Shown here: positions 44,601-55,820 of the stretch, one piece after another | Layout: each line of letters opens with the position of its first letter | How positions within the stretch are numbered: position 1 is the stretch's first letter | From: Basipetospora chlamydospora | Taxonomy: Eukaryota > Ascomycota > Sordariomycetes > Microascales | DNA: 64,000 bases | NCBI GenBank assembly: GCA_001599675.1 | Contig: BCHP01000005.1 | Location: forward strand, 2,945,229 to 3,009,228 | Reading direction: 5' to 3' | Position numbers and translations under genes: made by a program | The notes under the pieces: generated by a model | Told to the model about the DNA's origin: nothing | The model's input: the letters and a program-made list of their open reading frames with translations, nothing else | Database searches by the model: none

Positions 44601-45950
44601 ATGGTCAAGCTCACCACCGCCCTCCTCGCCACCCTGGCCACCCTCTCCGTGGCGACCCCGACCGCCCGGCAGTCCTCCTCCTTCCCCTCGGCCTCGGGCA
44701 CGAAGTTCACCATCGACGGGGAGACCAAGTACTTCGCAGGCAGCAACTCGTACTGGATCTCCTTCCTGACGTCCGACGCCGACGTTGACGCCGTCATGTC
44801 CCACGTCGCCTCCTCGGGCCTCAAGATCTTCCGCGTCTGGGGCTTCAACGACGTCAACTCCGACCCGGGCACCGGGACCGTGTGGTACCAGATGCTCTCG
44901 TCCTCCGGGTCGCGCATCAACACGGGCGCCAACGGCCTGCAGAGGCTCGACGCCGTCGTGGCGGCCGCCGAGAAGCACGGCGTGAAGCTGATCATCCCCT
45001 TTGTGAACTTCTGGGACGACTACGGCGGGATGAACGCCTACGTCAAGGCCTTTGGCGGCGATAAGACCGGCTGGTACACGAACCAGGCCGCGCAGACCCA
45101 GTACAGGGCGTATATCCAGGCCGTGGTCTCGCGGTACAAAGACTCGAGCGCCATCTTCGCCTGGGAGCTGGGCAACGAGCCGAGGTGCCCCGGGTGCGAC
45201 ACGAGCGTCATCTACAACTGGGCCTCGGAGACGTCGGCCTTTGTGAAGTCACTGGACGGCGGCCACATGGTCACGCTGGGCGACGAGGGTTTCGGCATCG
45301 CGGGCGGGGATTCGTACCCGTTCCAGTTCGTCGAGGGGACGGACTTTGCGAAGAACCTGGAGATTAGCACGCTGGACTTTGGGACGTTCCACATGTACCC
45401 CGAGTCTTGTGAGTGTTCCCCCCTTCTCCTTCCCCCCTGGTTTTCTTTTGATGGGTGGCTGGGGTAAAAAAGCTAACCATCTTGCAGGGAGCGTTGACTC
45501 GACCAACTTCCCCATTGCTTGGATTAATGCTCACGCCCAGGCATGCGTTGCTGCCGGGAAGCCTTGCCTCTTTGAGGAGTGTAAGTCTGCCCATCACCTT
45601 TCCACCTTGGCCCTTCACCCTTCACTTTTAACCCCTTCCTTATATCCTCTCTTAAAGCCACACGCTTCACTCTCCCCCTAATCTCGCAGGAACATTCCTC
45701 TTGAGCCAGAAGCATCCCCTTACTGACACGGGCCTTGCGGGGCACAGACGGCTACACGACAAACCACTGCAGCGTCGAGGCCCCCTGGCAGGCCGCGTCC
45801 AGGGCGGCCGATGGCATAGGCGCCGACGCGTTCTGGCAGTGGGGCGACCAGCTCAGCACGGGGCAGACGCACAACGACGGGCATACGATCTACTACGGGA
45901 GCTCGGATTACCAGTGCCTCGTCGTTGACCACGTCAGCGCCATTGGCTGA
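44601..45950 (+). CDS. Secreted GH5_7 endo-1,4-beta-mannanase
   Basis: Cleaves beta-1,4-mannan in plant cell walls. Exons are 44601-45408, 45488-45580 and 45748-45950, giving 367 aa. Signal peptide MVKLTTALLATLATLSVATP, then the (beta/alpha)8 domain beginning GTKFTIDGETKYFAGSNSYW. The acid/base Glu is in WELGNEPRC (Glu193). The nucleophile is in CLFEEYG (Glu299 or Glu300), with the Tyr codon split by intron 2. The end is TNHCSVEAPWQ...GADAFWQWGDQLSTG. No carbohydrate-binding module. Intron 2 (167 bp) uses the GGCACAG acceptor with a TACTGAC branch site; an upstream CGCAG acceptor would break the frame. It sits 955 bp before a same-strand CE3 esterase, so the two may be co-expressed on hemicellulose. 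Confidence 0.95.
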
Positions 45951-46141
45951 AAGAAAGGTCATATCCTCTCATGAAATGCGATGGATCAAGTCTTTGAAAT
46001 TTATTTCCGTATTACATGATAATTGTTCATGTAGGGCCGGGCTTAACTGGGGCACGGGCTCGGGCGTGGTTTTCTTCTTTATCTTCTTCTTTAGTTGTGT
46101 AATATTTTTTCTTCGAGTCTTTTTTTGGTTCCGAGTGACCG

Positions 46142-46173
46142 GTAAGCAAGCAGCATGGTAAGCAAGCAGCATG
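46142..46173. repeat. 16-bp tandem duplication
   Basis: GTAAGCAAGCAGCATG occurs twice back to back, without mismatch. Confidence 0.85.
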
Positions 46174-46814
46174 GGAAATGAAAAAAGAAACAAAAAAGGA
46201 AAAAAAAGAAAACCACCAGCTTGCACCACGTGCCGAATACTCGAATGTGAAGGCCTCCCCTATTTCCAGATTCTTCTTGCGCATCTTCCGCGTCCTTCCC
46301 CCTTCCGTGTCTTGAGTCTGGCGTGAAATGGTGCTTGCGTATGACGATGTGAGGTCCCGCCCACCTGTGAACCCCCCTTCTCAGCAACGGTGACCAGCGA
46401 CCCCCCTATGGGCCCCCCTATAGGTGTCACTGCTACGTGTAAGTCATGCAGCAATCTATCATAAGTAGTGACCCCACAGAGACTGCCACGCGCATAGTCT
46501 ACTACACTGACTTATAACCAGGAAACCTGGGGGTGGGGACCCCCCGCCAGTATTAATTCACCCGGATCGCCGGAGGCCCCTCCTCCGCCGTACTTAATAG
46601 CGGAGACGCCCGCCCCGCCCCGCGAAACCTCGCTCGGTATTACTGAAATGCCACATTCTTTTCAAGGGAATCCGGGGTAATCGTCACGTTGGGCGAAGTC
46701 CGCCGGGAGAATTCCTCCGGAAGCGACGGTAGATCTTTCCTCGAGTTGGGAGTATTAAACAAATGTGACGGAGCGCTGGTCCCTGCGAGTTATAAGAGCA
46801 GATGGGCCACGACA

Positions 46815-46820
46815 TATAAA
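46815..46820 (+). promoter_or_regulatory. Possible TATA box of the CE3 esterase gene
   Basis: TATAAA 85 bp before the start codon, a distance that would give a leader of about 55-60 nt. Confidence 0.4.
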
Positions 46821-46905
46821 TCGACTGACGGTAGCCCTGATCTGGTTTTATTGTAAGGAAGAGTGCGCAATTTATGCAAGAGTAATACTTGGACCAGAAG
46901 ATACG

Positions 46906-47915
46906 ATGGCTGGACTCAAGACCTTAGCAACGGCCGCGCTTGCCCTCGCGGCGGGAGTGGAAGCCCAGTCTCCCGTCAAGATCATGGCCCTCGGCGACTC
47001 CATCACCGGTAGCCCGGTATGTATCTCTCACCTTTCAGCTCCCTGCCTTTCCCCTCCACCCATTCTCCCCCCTTTCGAGGAGAATAGACCTTTACATGGA
47101 TCGAACCCCCCCGAGTCAAGCTACTAACAAGACGAAAATAAAAGGGCTGCTGGCGAGCCCTCCTCTGGCGTGACCTCCAGGACGCCGGCATAACAAACAC
47201 GGACTTCGTCGGCACCCTGCCCGGGCAGGGCTGCGGCTTCAGCTACGACGGTGAGAATGAGGGCCACGGCGGCTTCCTCCTGACCAACATCGCGCAGCAG
47301 GGGCTGCTGAGGGGCTGGCTGCAGAGCACGGGGCCGGACGTGGTCATGGTGCACCTGGGGACGAATGACGTTTGGAGCAACAAGAGCGTGGGGGAGATGC
47401 TGGATGCGCTGGAGAGCCTTGTGGAGGATATGAGGGCCCGTAACCCCTCTATGAAGATCTTGGTAGGTTCCCTTCTCCTGATATGCAGTCCGTGGTATTT
47501 TCTACCTTTTGGGTGTCCTACCCTTGTGATTTTTGCTATCTTTGGGGATTCCTTTTCCTTTTCAATCCAAAAAGAAGACAAAAGAAATTCAAGATTTGAA
47601 ACAACCGGAAAAAAGGAAGAAAAACAAAAAGACTTGGAAGGTGACGCTGACGGAAAGCAGATCGCCCAAATCATCCCCATGGCACCCTCTAACTGTGGTA
47701 ACTGCGCAAGCGGGGTCGTCGCCCTCAACGAGGGCGTCGCGGACTGGGCACCCGGCATCAGCACCGAGCAGAGCCCCGTGGAGGTGGTGGACTGCTGGAC
47801 GGGGTTCGACACGGCGAGCATGACGGGCGACGGCGTGCACCCGAACGACGCTGGAAACCAGGCTCTTGCCAAGTGCTGGTACGAGCCCCTTGCTCGGGTT
47901 ATCGGGAGCTTCTAG
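46906..47915 (+). CDS. Secreted CE3-type SGNH acetyl esterase
   Basis: Carbohydrate esterase family 3 (acetylxylan esterase-like) that removes acetyl groups from hemicellulose. Exons are 46906-47016, 47145-47462 and 47661-47915, all phase 0, giving 227 aa. Signal peptide MAGLKTLATAALALAAGVEA. SGNH blocks: GDSITGSPGCWRA (nucleophile Ser32), GENEGHGGFL, VHLGTNDVW (Asn in block III), and DGVHPND (Asp200, His203). SPGCWRA is joined precisely across intron 1, a family hallmark. It has no binding module or linker, so it consists of the catalytic domain alone. Its tandem position after the mannanase suggests joint attack on acetylated mannan or xylan; this is inference. Confidence 0.94.
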
Positions 47916-49024
47916 GGGTGTTGATGTATTTCGAGCCTGAGCCGGGCGTCGAGGGGCATAATAAGAAGTGCTTCCGTAATATCTTGCTGTGGAGGGTTCC
48001 TCGACTCTGCCTCATTTCACTGCATGACCTTGATTACGGGCTTTGAGCTGGGAGCTGGGTTCCATATAATCCCCTTGCCTGTCTCTATATGTTTACAATG
48101 TGTGCGATGTCGATATACTGTAAGGCCATGGACACGAGATTATCATTTGGGGCCAAGAGATATGTCCTAGACGAATCTGAATCCCGTACAGCCACAAGGT
48201 CGCTCCAGCTACTAGAAGAACGCCCTTGCAAGGCCTATCATCAAGTGCCTGTTCCGACAGGCGATCTAGACGAGGGGCTTGGCCTGGGAGGCTAGCGTCG
48301 GCGCGCCCTCCAAGCCATCCGTGAAGGAAAAAAAAGTGGATTGCCGAGATGCTGGTTTCTTCATAAGAAAAAAAAACATGTTGACGATGGCCACAGTTCC
48401 AGCGATGAGTCCTTCAGAGAAGTCTTTTAGAACAGGAAGAAGAAGACCACCTCGAAGCACTCCAACGGGACGGACTTTCATCAGGTACCGAGGCCTCGCC
48501 ACTACTAAAACCGCCCATTAGCCTCACTTTGGTTGAGCCACCACGATGCGAGACGGAAAAGAGAAGGCAATTAGCTGTGAAGCTGGATGGACCAGAGCTG
48601 CTGGCTGGAGTTCTTGGACGGAGAACCCCGCATATGAAGGTACAACTCTCTTAAATACATAACAACGGATAATACAACATAATACCGTATGTTGGATACA
48701 ATGATATTCAGGCACTATCCACTATCGTTATCGGCTCGGACTCTATCAGCCAATGAGCGAGCTCGAAGCTCGGACCCCTGAGCTCGGCAGTCCCACAGTT
48801 TCTTGGCGTTGAGGTCATTCAGCCAATTCAGCATTCGCTTGCAGTCATCTTCCGCCTTCCCATCCATCCCAACCAGGTTCCCAACCTCCGCTCCGCCTCT
48901 CTTTCGTTTGCACACATCCCACCTTTTGTTTCCCTTCATCCCAAGCCGTATCATCCTCGCCGCGTCGCCCAGTAATTATCACACCAGTTTACGAGGCCGC
49001 AAGACCAACGACAGCTCCAAAAAG
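47916..49024. other. Intergenic, no gene
   Basis: 3' flank of the esterase and the leader of the aminopeptidase gene. CT-rich from 48850. The aminopeptidase frame is open upstream of 49025 but without an ATG. Confidence 0.6.
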
Positions 49025-50882
49025 ATGCACACTCCAAACGCCTCCATCGTCTTCCACCGCAGCCGCAACGGCGCCTCCCCCCACCCCGCCGCTCCCATGT
49101 CCATCTCGAGCGCCACGGGCGGTCCGGACGACCTCAACGCCGTCCAAAAGGCGTACGTGATGCTCGACATGGCCTCGCGGGACCACGGCGATCGGCTGGT
49201 CTGCATGGCGTGCTACAACGCCCTCACGGAATCGCAGCAGGCCGAGTCCGACGTCATGGAGCTGCGCAACTCCCACAAATGCCCGCTGTGCCCCATGGTG
49301 GACATGAAGAGGGCGAACCGCTTCGGGCAGAACTCGGTGCTGAACGGGGACGCGAAGAGCTACACGAAGCCCTTCTGCGATTTCCTGACGCAAAATCCGA
49401 CTGTGTTCCATACTGTTGACTATGTCAAGAGGAAGCTGGCTGAGGCTGGCTACACCGAGGTATGCCCAGAACCCCCTCCCACCACCCCTGCCTCGCATTG
49501 GATGCAGTGGCCCTGGAGCTGACAGTGAGTGATGAACGGCAGCTCCCCGCTCGCGACCAGTGGATAGACAAGATCCAGCCCGGTGGAAAGTACTGGGTCA
49601 CCCGCAACGGCAGCACCATCGCCGCCTTCAAGGTCGGCCCCGCGTACGTTCCCGGCTCCGGCGTCGCCATGATCGCCGGCCACATCGACGCCCTCACCGC
49701 CCGGCTCAAGCCCGTGAGCAAGAAGCCCAACAAGGCCGGCTACGTGCAGCTCGGCGTGGCGCCCTACGGCGGCGCGCTGAACGCCACGTGGTGGGACCGG
49801 GACTTGAGTATTGGCGGTAGGGTCATCGTCAAAGATGCCGAGACGGGGAAGACCTCCATCAAGCTTACGAAGCTGGACTGGCCCAGTGAGTTCCCACCCC
49901 CGCGGTCGCAACATCGAGGGGTCGATCACAAGCTAACCTGTGGATAGTTGCTCGCGTGCCGTCTCTGGCGCCGCACTTTGGCAAGGGTATGATGGGCCAG
50001 AACAACAAAGAGACCGAGGCCGTCCCCATCATCGGCCTCGAATCCTCCGCCGAATCCGCACCCCTCGGCCCCAAGGGCTCCTTTGTCAACACCCAACCCC
50101 CGCGCCTCGTCGAGCTCATCGCCAAGTCCCTCTCCATCACCGACCTCTCCACCATCCTCAACTGGGAGCTGGAGCTCTACGACTCCCAGCCCGCGCAGAC
50201 GGGCGGCCTCGACCACGACTTCATCTTCGGCGGCCGCATCGACGACAAGCTCTGCTCGTGGCCCGCGCTCATGGCCCTCATCTCCTCCGAGACGCGCGAG
50301 TCTGACTCCTTCATCAAGCTCGTCTGCCTCTTCGACGACGAGGAGATCGGCTCCCTCCTGAGGCAGGGCGCCAAGGGGAACTTCCTGCCCCTGGTGGTGG
50401 AGAGGACCGTGGAGGCGCTGTGCGCGGCGACGAGGACGCCGTTTGGACCCGGGATCATGGGGCAGACCTATGCGCGGTCGTTCCTGGCCAGCGCGGATGT
50501 CACGCATGCCGGGAACCCGAACTTCATGGCGAGTTATCTGGACGAGCACACGCCCAAGCTGAACGTCGGCGTGTCCATCTGCGCCGACGTCAACGGGCAC
50601 ATGACGACCGACGCCGTCTCCACCGCCATCCTGCACAGGGTCGCCGAGATCAACGGGTGCGAGACGCAGATGTTCCAGATCCGCAACGACGTCCGCAGCG
50701 GCGGCACCGTCGGCCCCGCGCTGAGCAGCGCCATGGGCGTCAAGGCGGCGGACCTGGGCCTGCCCCAGCTGAGCATGCACTCGGTGCGGGCCACGACGGG
50801 CAGCCTCGACCCCGGCCTGGGCGTGAAGTTCTTCCGGGGCTTCCTGGATTCGTGGGAGGAGATTGACGGCGAGTGGCATTAG
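49025..50882 (+). CDS. M18 aspartyl aminopeptidase with N-terminal CxxC extension
   Basis: Removes N-terminal Asp/Glu from peptides (DNPEP / yeast Ape4 family), usually as a dodecamer in the cytosol or vacuole. Exons are 49025-49459, 49543-49885 and 49948-50882, giving 570 aa. The peptidase domain starts near residue 95 (KSYTKPFCDFLTQNPTVFHT). Metal and active-site residues: GHIDAL (His192, Asp194), FDDEEIGS (Glu391, Glu392) and NGHMTTD (His477). The preceding 90 residues are unusual: they carry CMAC and CPLC pairs (Cys60, 63, 86, 89) like a zinc ribbon, with clearly GC-rich coding composition. Alternatively, translation could begin at the internal Met near 49307, giving a standard-length enzyme. 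Confidence 0.93.
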
Positions 50883-52121
50883 GCGGAGGGCGAGCTGCTG
50901 TTTTCGTTGGCTTTTTTTTTTTTTTTTTTTTTTGGAGGTTGGACATTGTATGATCTTTGTCGCATGTGTGTAACCGCGCATCTATACCAGCGTTGAAATA
51001 GAAGAAGAAGCACTTTTACTCCCTACTGCTCTATGGACATCTCCGACGGTTGGGCGTCGCCAACGAGGTGAGCGGGTCAGCGGCACGCTCGGCATACCCG
51101 ACACGTCGGGCGCCCCCAGCTGGGCAGCTCCGGAGCCTCTCCAAAGTCACAGGCACTCACGGGTCTAGAGCATCTTCTCCCTTTGACCCTGTTTTGTCCC
51201 TCCCCTCTCTTCCCCCCTTTGAAATTCGAACCATATTCGGCATGCGTATATTCCTAGAGACAAAGGGTGAGTATGGTCCCTCTCCATGGGGGAGCACAAA
51301 AAGAAGATGTACAACGCCGGGGGATTCGCTGGTTGTCACCGACCCGACTACTCGTCCGGCGCTTCGTGGCTTTGCGTATAGGGGGAGCAGACGACCGGGA
51401 CCCTCAACTCTCCATGGGCCATGGTCGTATGTAGCAGGATGCTCTGCCAATCACCCTGATTAGTATTACTCCGTGAAGGGCTTGTCTGCTCGTGTACACG
51501 GTTGTACGCTGGGGTAGCGGCGCCATTACGCGTGGAGAGGGGGAGACAAGGCGAGAGGGATCAGGGGACGAGTACAAGCAAAATGCTCGGCAAGTCCAAT
51601 CCTCCTCGGCGAAGAAATGACATGAGGCGAAAAGCGGCATGATATGATTACAGAGCCTTGCTCGAGAGAGCACGCCAGATCCTTTCGGCACTACCCTATG
51701 CAGAGAAACAAGTGGCCTGGCGACTCCTCCAAGGGCAACGCAGCAGTGACCATAATAGCACGGGAGGGACCCCGATGTGGAGAGAAGAAACGCAAGACGA
51801 GCCCGCTCCCAAGAAACGCCCGAGAAAATGCTCAGAAAAAAAACACGGCTGCGCAACTCCTTTCTGTTCCATGTTCAGAAAATGACCCATGCCCCTATTT
51901 CCTTTTCCCAGGGGAATATCCTAAACAAGCAAAAAAAAAAAGAAAGAAGAAAAAAAGTCAGAAAGGAATCCATCCTCTCGGAAGAACGCCCAATTCAAGA
52001 CAATAGATGTTGGACGGGGGATTTGAAGAAAAGACACGTCAGACAAAGACACCCCAAGAAAATAAAAAAGAAAAAACCCGCAACAGCGCACCCTTCCAAG
52101 AAAGAAGAGGAATGGCGACAC
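50883..52121. other. Convergent 3' intergenic region
   Basis: T22 run at 50912-50933 just after the aminopeptidase stop codon, TACTCCGT at 51467-51474, and A-rich DNA at 51930-52080. No supported gene. Confidence 0.6.
50912..50933. repeat. T22 homopolymer
   Basis: T run 29 bp past the aminopeptidase stop codon. Confidence 0.85.
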
Positions 52122-55100
52122 TCAGCTAGAGACCGACCCCCGACTACCACTCCCCGTCGTCCCATCTTCCTCGACATCACTATTCTCCTCCTCTTCCTCC
52201 ACATTGACAATCTCCTCGGGCCGGGGCTTCTTCTTCTCAAAGTCCTGCGTGTGCGCATCCGCGAGCATCTGCGAAATGGACCTCGTCGTGTCCGTCCTGC
52301 GCACGACCCTCCGCCGCGCCGTGCCAGTCGCCGCCGCCCTAATGCTACCCGCGCCCACACCGCCGTCGCCACCGATAGCCGCGCCCGTCGACACGCCGGT
52401 CTGCCCCTCCTCCATACCATCCTCCGTCTCCGGCCCGCACACGAGCGGACTCGTCTCCACACCCGTCACGCTGCCGGCCTCCACGTCCACGCCCTTGCCG
52501 CCGCCCAGTGCGTACGGCAGAGGCACATCCCGCGAGGCCTTGTAGACGGCGACGTTGCTGCAGTGCTCGTTCTCGACGCGAATGAGCGCCCACATGGCGC
52601 GGCGTGTCACCTCGAGAAGCGCGACGACGAAGGAGACGATGGTGGAGTGCTGCGACTCGTGCGTAAAGATGGCGAGGGCGATCCACGAGAAGCGCAGGAT
52701 GGGGTCGATCGTCATGATGATGTAGTAGGTGGGGAGGTACTTGAGCGCGGTGATGTCGCGGAGGAGGGGGTGCGTTGAGTGGGGCTGGAGGAGGGAGAAA
52801 TCCATAAAGAGGTCCCAGATTGCTACCAAGTGTTAGTACCTTGTTTCTTTTCTGGTTCTCCCTATTTCTTCCCACTTCCCCTTCTGGGGTGGAAAGGGCT
52901 CAGTGGCATGATGCGGGCAGGAAGACTCACAGCAATACACGGCATTAAACGTAGAAAACGCAATAAAAGCCGTCAGCGTACTCGACGACGGCGATATCCG
53001 GTACAACGACAGCGTGACGGCGGCCACGATGGACATGGTGTACTTGCCCGCGTTGACGAGGTGGGGGAACACGTTGCGGGTGTCGCGGTACCGGCGCAGG
53101 CACTGCAAGAAGCGCCAGATGGGCGGCAGGGCGGAGAAGAAGCCCAGAAGGCGCGAGTGGTTCGAGTTGCACTGCACGGGGTTCTCCCAGCGGTTGGCGT
53201 ACAGGCAGAAGAAGAGCTCGATGTTGCAGGTGGCGTAGGTGAGGGAGCAGTACATGTCGCCGAGGAAGAAGTCGCGGAACTCGACGGGGTAGAAGCCGGC
53301 GAGTAGGAGGCGCCACTGGGACGTTGTCAGAGATATTTCTGCATATAAGGCAGGCGGATAGCAACACGGGACGAGTTCGGAGAAGGAAGTCCGAGTCGAG
53401 AAAGGGGTGGAAAGAGGGATGGACTCACATGGGAATACACGAACCAGCTCCGACTCCGAGCGCGGAAGATCCGGGCGGGCAAAAAGATGATGGCGGCCGT
53501 GAAGGAAATCAGGATTATCGGGTATATCAGGTACATCTCAGGTGACCCGTAGCGGCTGAAGTTCAACCACATGATGATGCCAAAGACGAAGGTGAAGAAG
53601 CTCGGAAACTCGGCCAGCTGCTTCCAGTCGAGGTGGTGGCGGGGGTCGAGCTCGAAGATGAAGGGGTAGTTGATCTTGTACTTGTTCCAGAACCGGCAGT
53701 CGATGCAGAACATAATGAACAAGTACAGCATGAGGAAGTATCCGCCGTAGATCTGGAGGAGGTAGCTCGTCCGCTGGCGCACGGTCGCGTCCTCGTCCGA
53801 GAGGAGCTTTATCGCGAATGTCAGCCCCTGGATGGAAAAGACCAGGCCGGTGCCGATGAGCACGCCGCTCCGGAAGGCGGTGGACGAGCGGTCGCCGTCG
53901 CGTCGGCTGAGGCTGCGCAGCTTCCCTGCGGCAATCTTGCGGTTCCCCTTTTCGAAGTAGCGCGCGTACAGGTCCTCCACGGTCTGGATGTACGTCTCGA
54001 GCACGTCACTCGTGACAAAGTACGACGTGTTGACCTTCTCGTTGAGGTACCGGTAGGGTGGCCGTGCGCGGACGCCCTTGTCGTACTTTTTGTTGAGCTT
54101 GCGGAAGGCTGTGCGATTGAGGAAGGCGTAGGCCTTGAGGAGCTCGAGGCTGCGGTAGAACTCCTGAAGCGCGAGCTTGAGCTTGCGCTTGGCGGTACGG
54201 TAGGGCACGGCGTCGCGTTCCGGGCGGCGGGTAAAGTCCTTTCTCACTTCGGCGCCCAGGTTGTTGCCGTCCATGGGAGCGAAGACGGGCGTCTGGGCCA
54301 TCTTCTGCAGGGCTTTCGAGTTGGGACCCGGGTTGATGAACCTGGTCTTGATGGGCATGAAGAGCCTCCCGCTGTCGATGCTCGACATGATGGTATCCTT
54401 CACTGCCGCCCTCTTGGATTTCGGCCCATCCTCGCCTCTCGCACCGCCGCGCCCATCGGGCCCGGAGTTGGGCGAGATGCTCCGCGCCTTGGGCTTTGAC
54501 TTATGCCAGGCGATCTCGTTGATGCGGCGGTTGCGCATCTCATGCAGCTGCTCCCGCAGCAGCGCCAGGCGCTTGCCCGCCTGGTCCTCCTTGGAGCGGT
54601 AGAACTTCTCCACCTTCTCCAGCTCGGCGTCGAGGAAATTGAAGAAGTCGCGCTGCCGCTCGCGGACGAGGTCGAGGTTCTGCAAGGATATCTCTGCCGG
54701 GGTGCCACCGCTGCGGTCTTTATTGCCATGGCGGATGGAGGCGTTCGAGAAGAGTCGCTGTAGGCGATGCGGCGAGGACCCTCCTGCGTAGGTGGCCTCG
54801 ACGGTGGTGCTGGGCATGTTGGAGGCGGGGGCGGCCGGGCGCGGGGCGTTGTCGCGCGAGGACCAGGTGCCATGAGAGGTACCGCCGGCGGTGTTTCTTG
54901 CCCACGCGCGGATGCCCTCGGTCAGCGTGTTCGCGTGGGTCAACGTGTTGTGGTCCCTAAGTGCGGGGGCGGGCAGCTCGAACATGTCGGCGCCCTCCTC
55001 GAGGATGGTGGGCGACATGAACCCCGGGGTAGGGACGAAGCTGCCATACTGCATGCCGCTTCCCGGGGAGTGGGTGAGTTGGTCGGTCTCGGTGGGGTTC

Positions 55101-55470
55101 CGAGTGGGGGTTGGTCGAGATACGGGCCGTGGGGTGGCGGCATTCTCCTTATCGAGGTCCGGGGAAGGCGCGCACACGGAGCTCGCGCGGCGCGGAGCGG
55201 GCTCTATGGTCGAGTAGGGGGCGAGGGTTGGGGGTGCCCTGGAGGGGAGGCCGAGGGGCGTGTTGGCGCGCTGGATGGCCTTGGTGACAGCCTTGACGTG
55301 CTTCTTGCCGAGTTTGTAGTTGAGGTACTTGACGCGCCATTCTAGAGACGGGGATCGGAGGGATTAGCTTGGGCGCGGAAGGCAGGGCAGGGGACGGGAC
55401 AAGGGATGGAGAAGGTGGAAGCAGGCGTACCTGGGACGAGCTCCCGATCGAGCTCTTTAGCGAACTTCAT
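52122..55470 (-). CDS. SYG1: SPX-EXS family protein (Syg1/Xpr1-like)
   Basis: Polytopic membrane protein related to yeast Syg1 and the phosphate exporter Xpr1. Exons are 55431-55470, 53429-55341, 52931-53315 and 52122-52822, giving 1012 aa. The first exon plus exon 2 rebuild MKFAKELDRELVPEWRVKYL, the diagnostic SPX start; SPX binds inositol pyrophosphates. SPX is interrupted by a long Pro/Ser/Thr-rich insert and resumes with coiled-coil helices (FFNFLDAELEKVEKFY) and LKLALQEFYRSLELLKAYAF...FRKLNKKYDK. Membrane helices follow, then the EXS domain (FFLGDMYCSLTYATCNIELF, YCSIWDLFMDFSLL, LRFSWIALA, RRAMWALIRVENEHC). The C-terminal tail is cytosolic and acidic. Phosphate sensing or export is expected from the family. 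Confidence 0.94.
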
Positions 55471-55592
55471 GGTGTCTGACCATTCAGGGAATGCAATTCT
55501 CCAAGTCAAGAGTGTTTTCGCGAGCCTCGAGCTGGAACATTGAGAGAGAGAAGAGAAATGGAGGACAGGGAAGAAGAGTGTGACCAGGCCAA

Positions 55593-55624
55593 TGTGTGTG
55601 TGTATGTGTGTATGTGTGTGTGTG
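55593..55624. repeat. TG/TATG microsatellite
   Basis: Imperfect (TG)n with TATG interruptions in the SYG1 upstream region. Confidence 0.8.
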
Positions 55625-55791
55625 CAAGCTGGCGTCGACAATTGAAACACCACTGGAGCCGAATGGACGACTGAACGAAAGAAGGCAAAAGATGAAGGAA
55701 CGGAAGGTGGAGAAGGAGAGAAGGAAGGAGAGAAGAGAGAAGTGGATGAAGAACAGTTGCGGTTCAAAGCGACTCTGGTTACCGTAACCTC

Positions 55792-55820
55792 GTAAATAAA
55801 ATAAAATAAAATAAAATAAA
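55792..55820. repeat. AAAAT pentamer repeat
   Basis: About five tandem AAATA/AAAAT units, 320 bp upstream of the SYG1 start codon. Confidence 0.85.

Larger units (their letters stand above)
45951..46905. other. Intergenic; CE3 esterase promoter
   Basis: T-rich 3' flank of the mannanase, a 16-bp tandem duplication (46142-46173), and a TATAAA at 46815-46820. No gene. Confidence 0.55.

Noticed and set aside
47085..47125. tRNA T-arm-like GGGTTCGATCC on the minus strand
   Set aside because: The flanking five bases do not pair into a stem, and it lies inside intron 1 of the CE3 esterase; no other tRNA arms are present.
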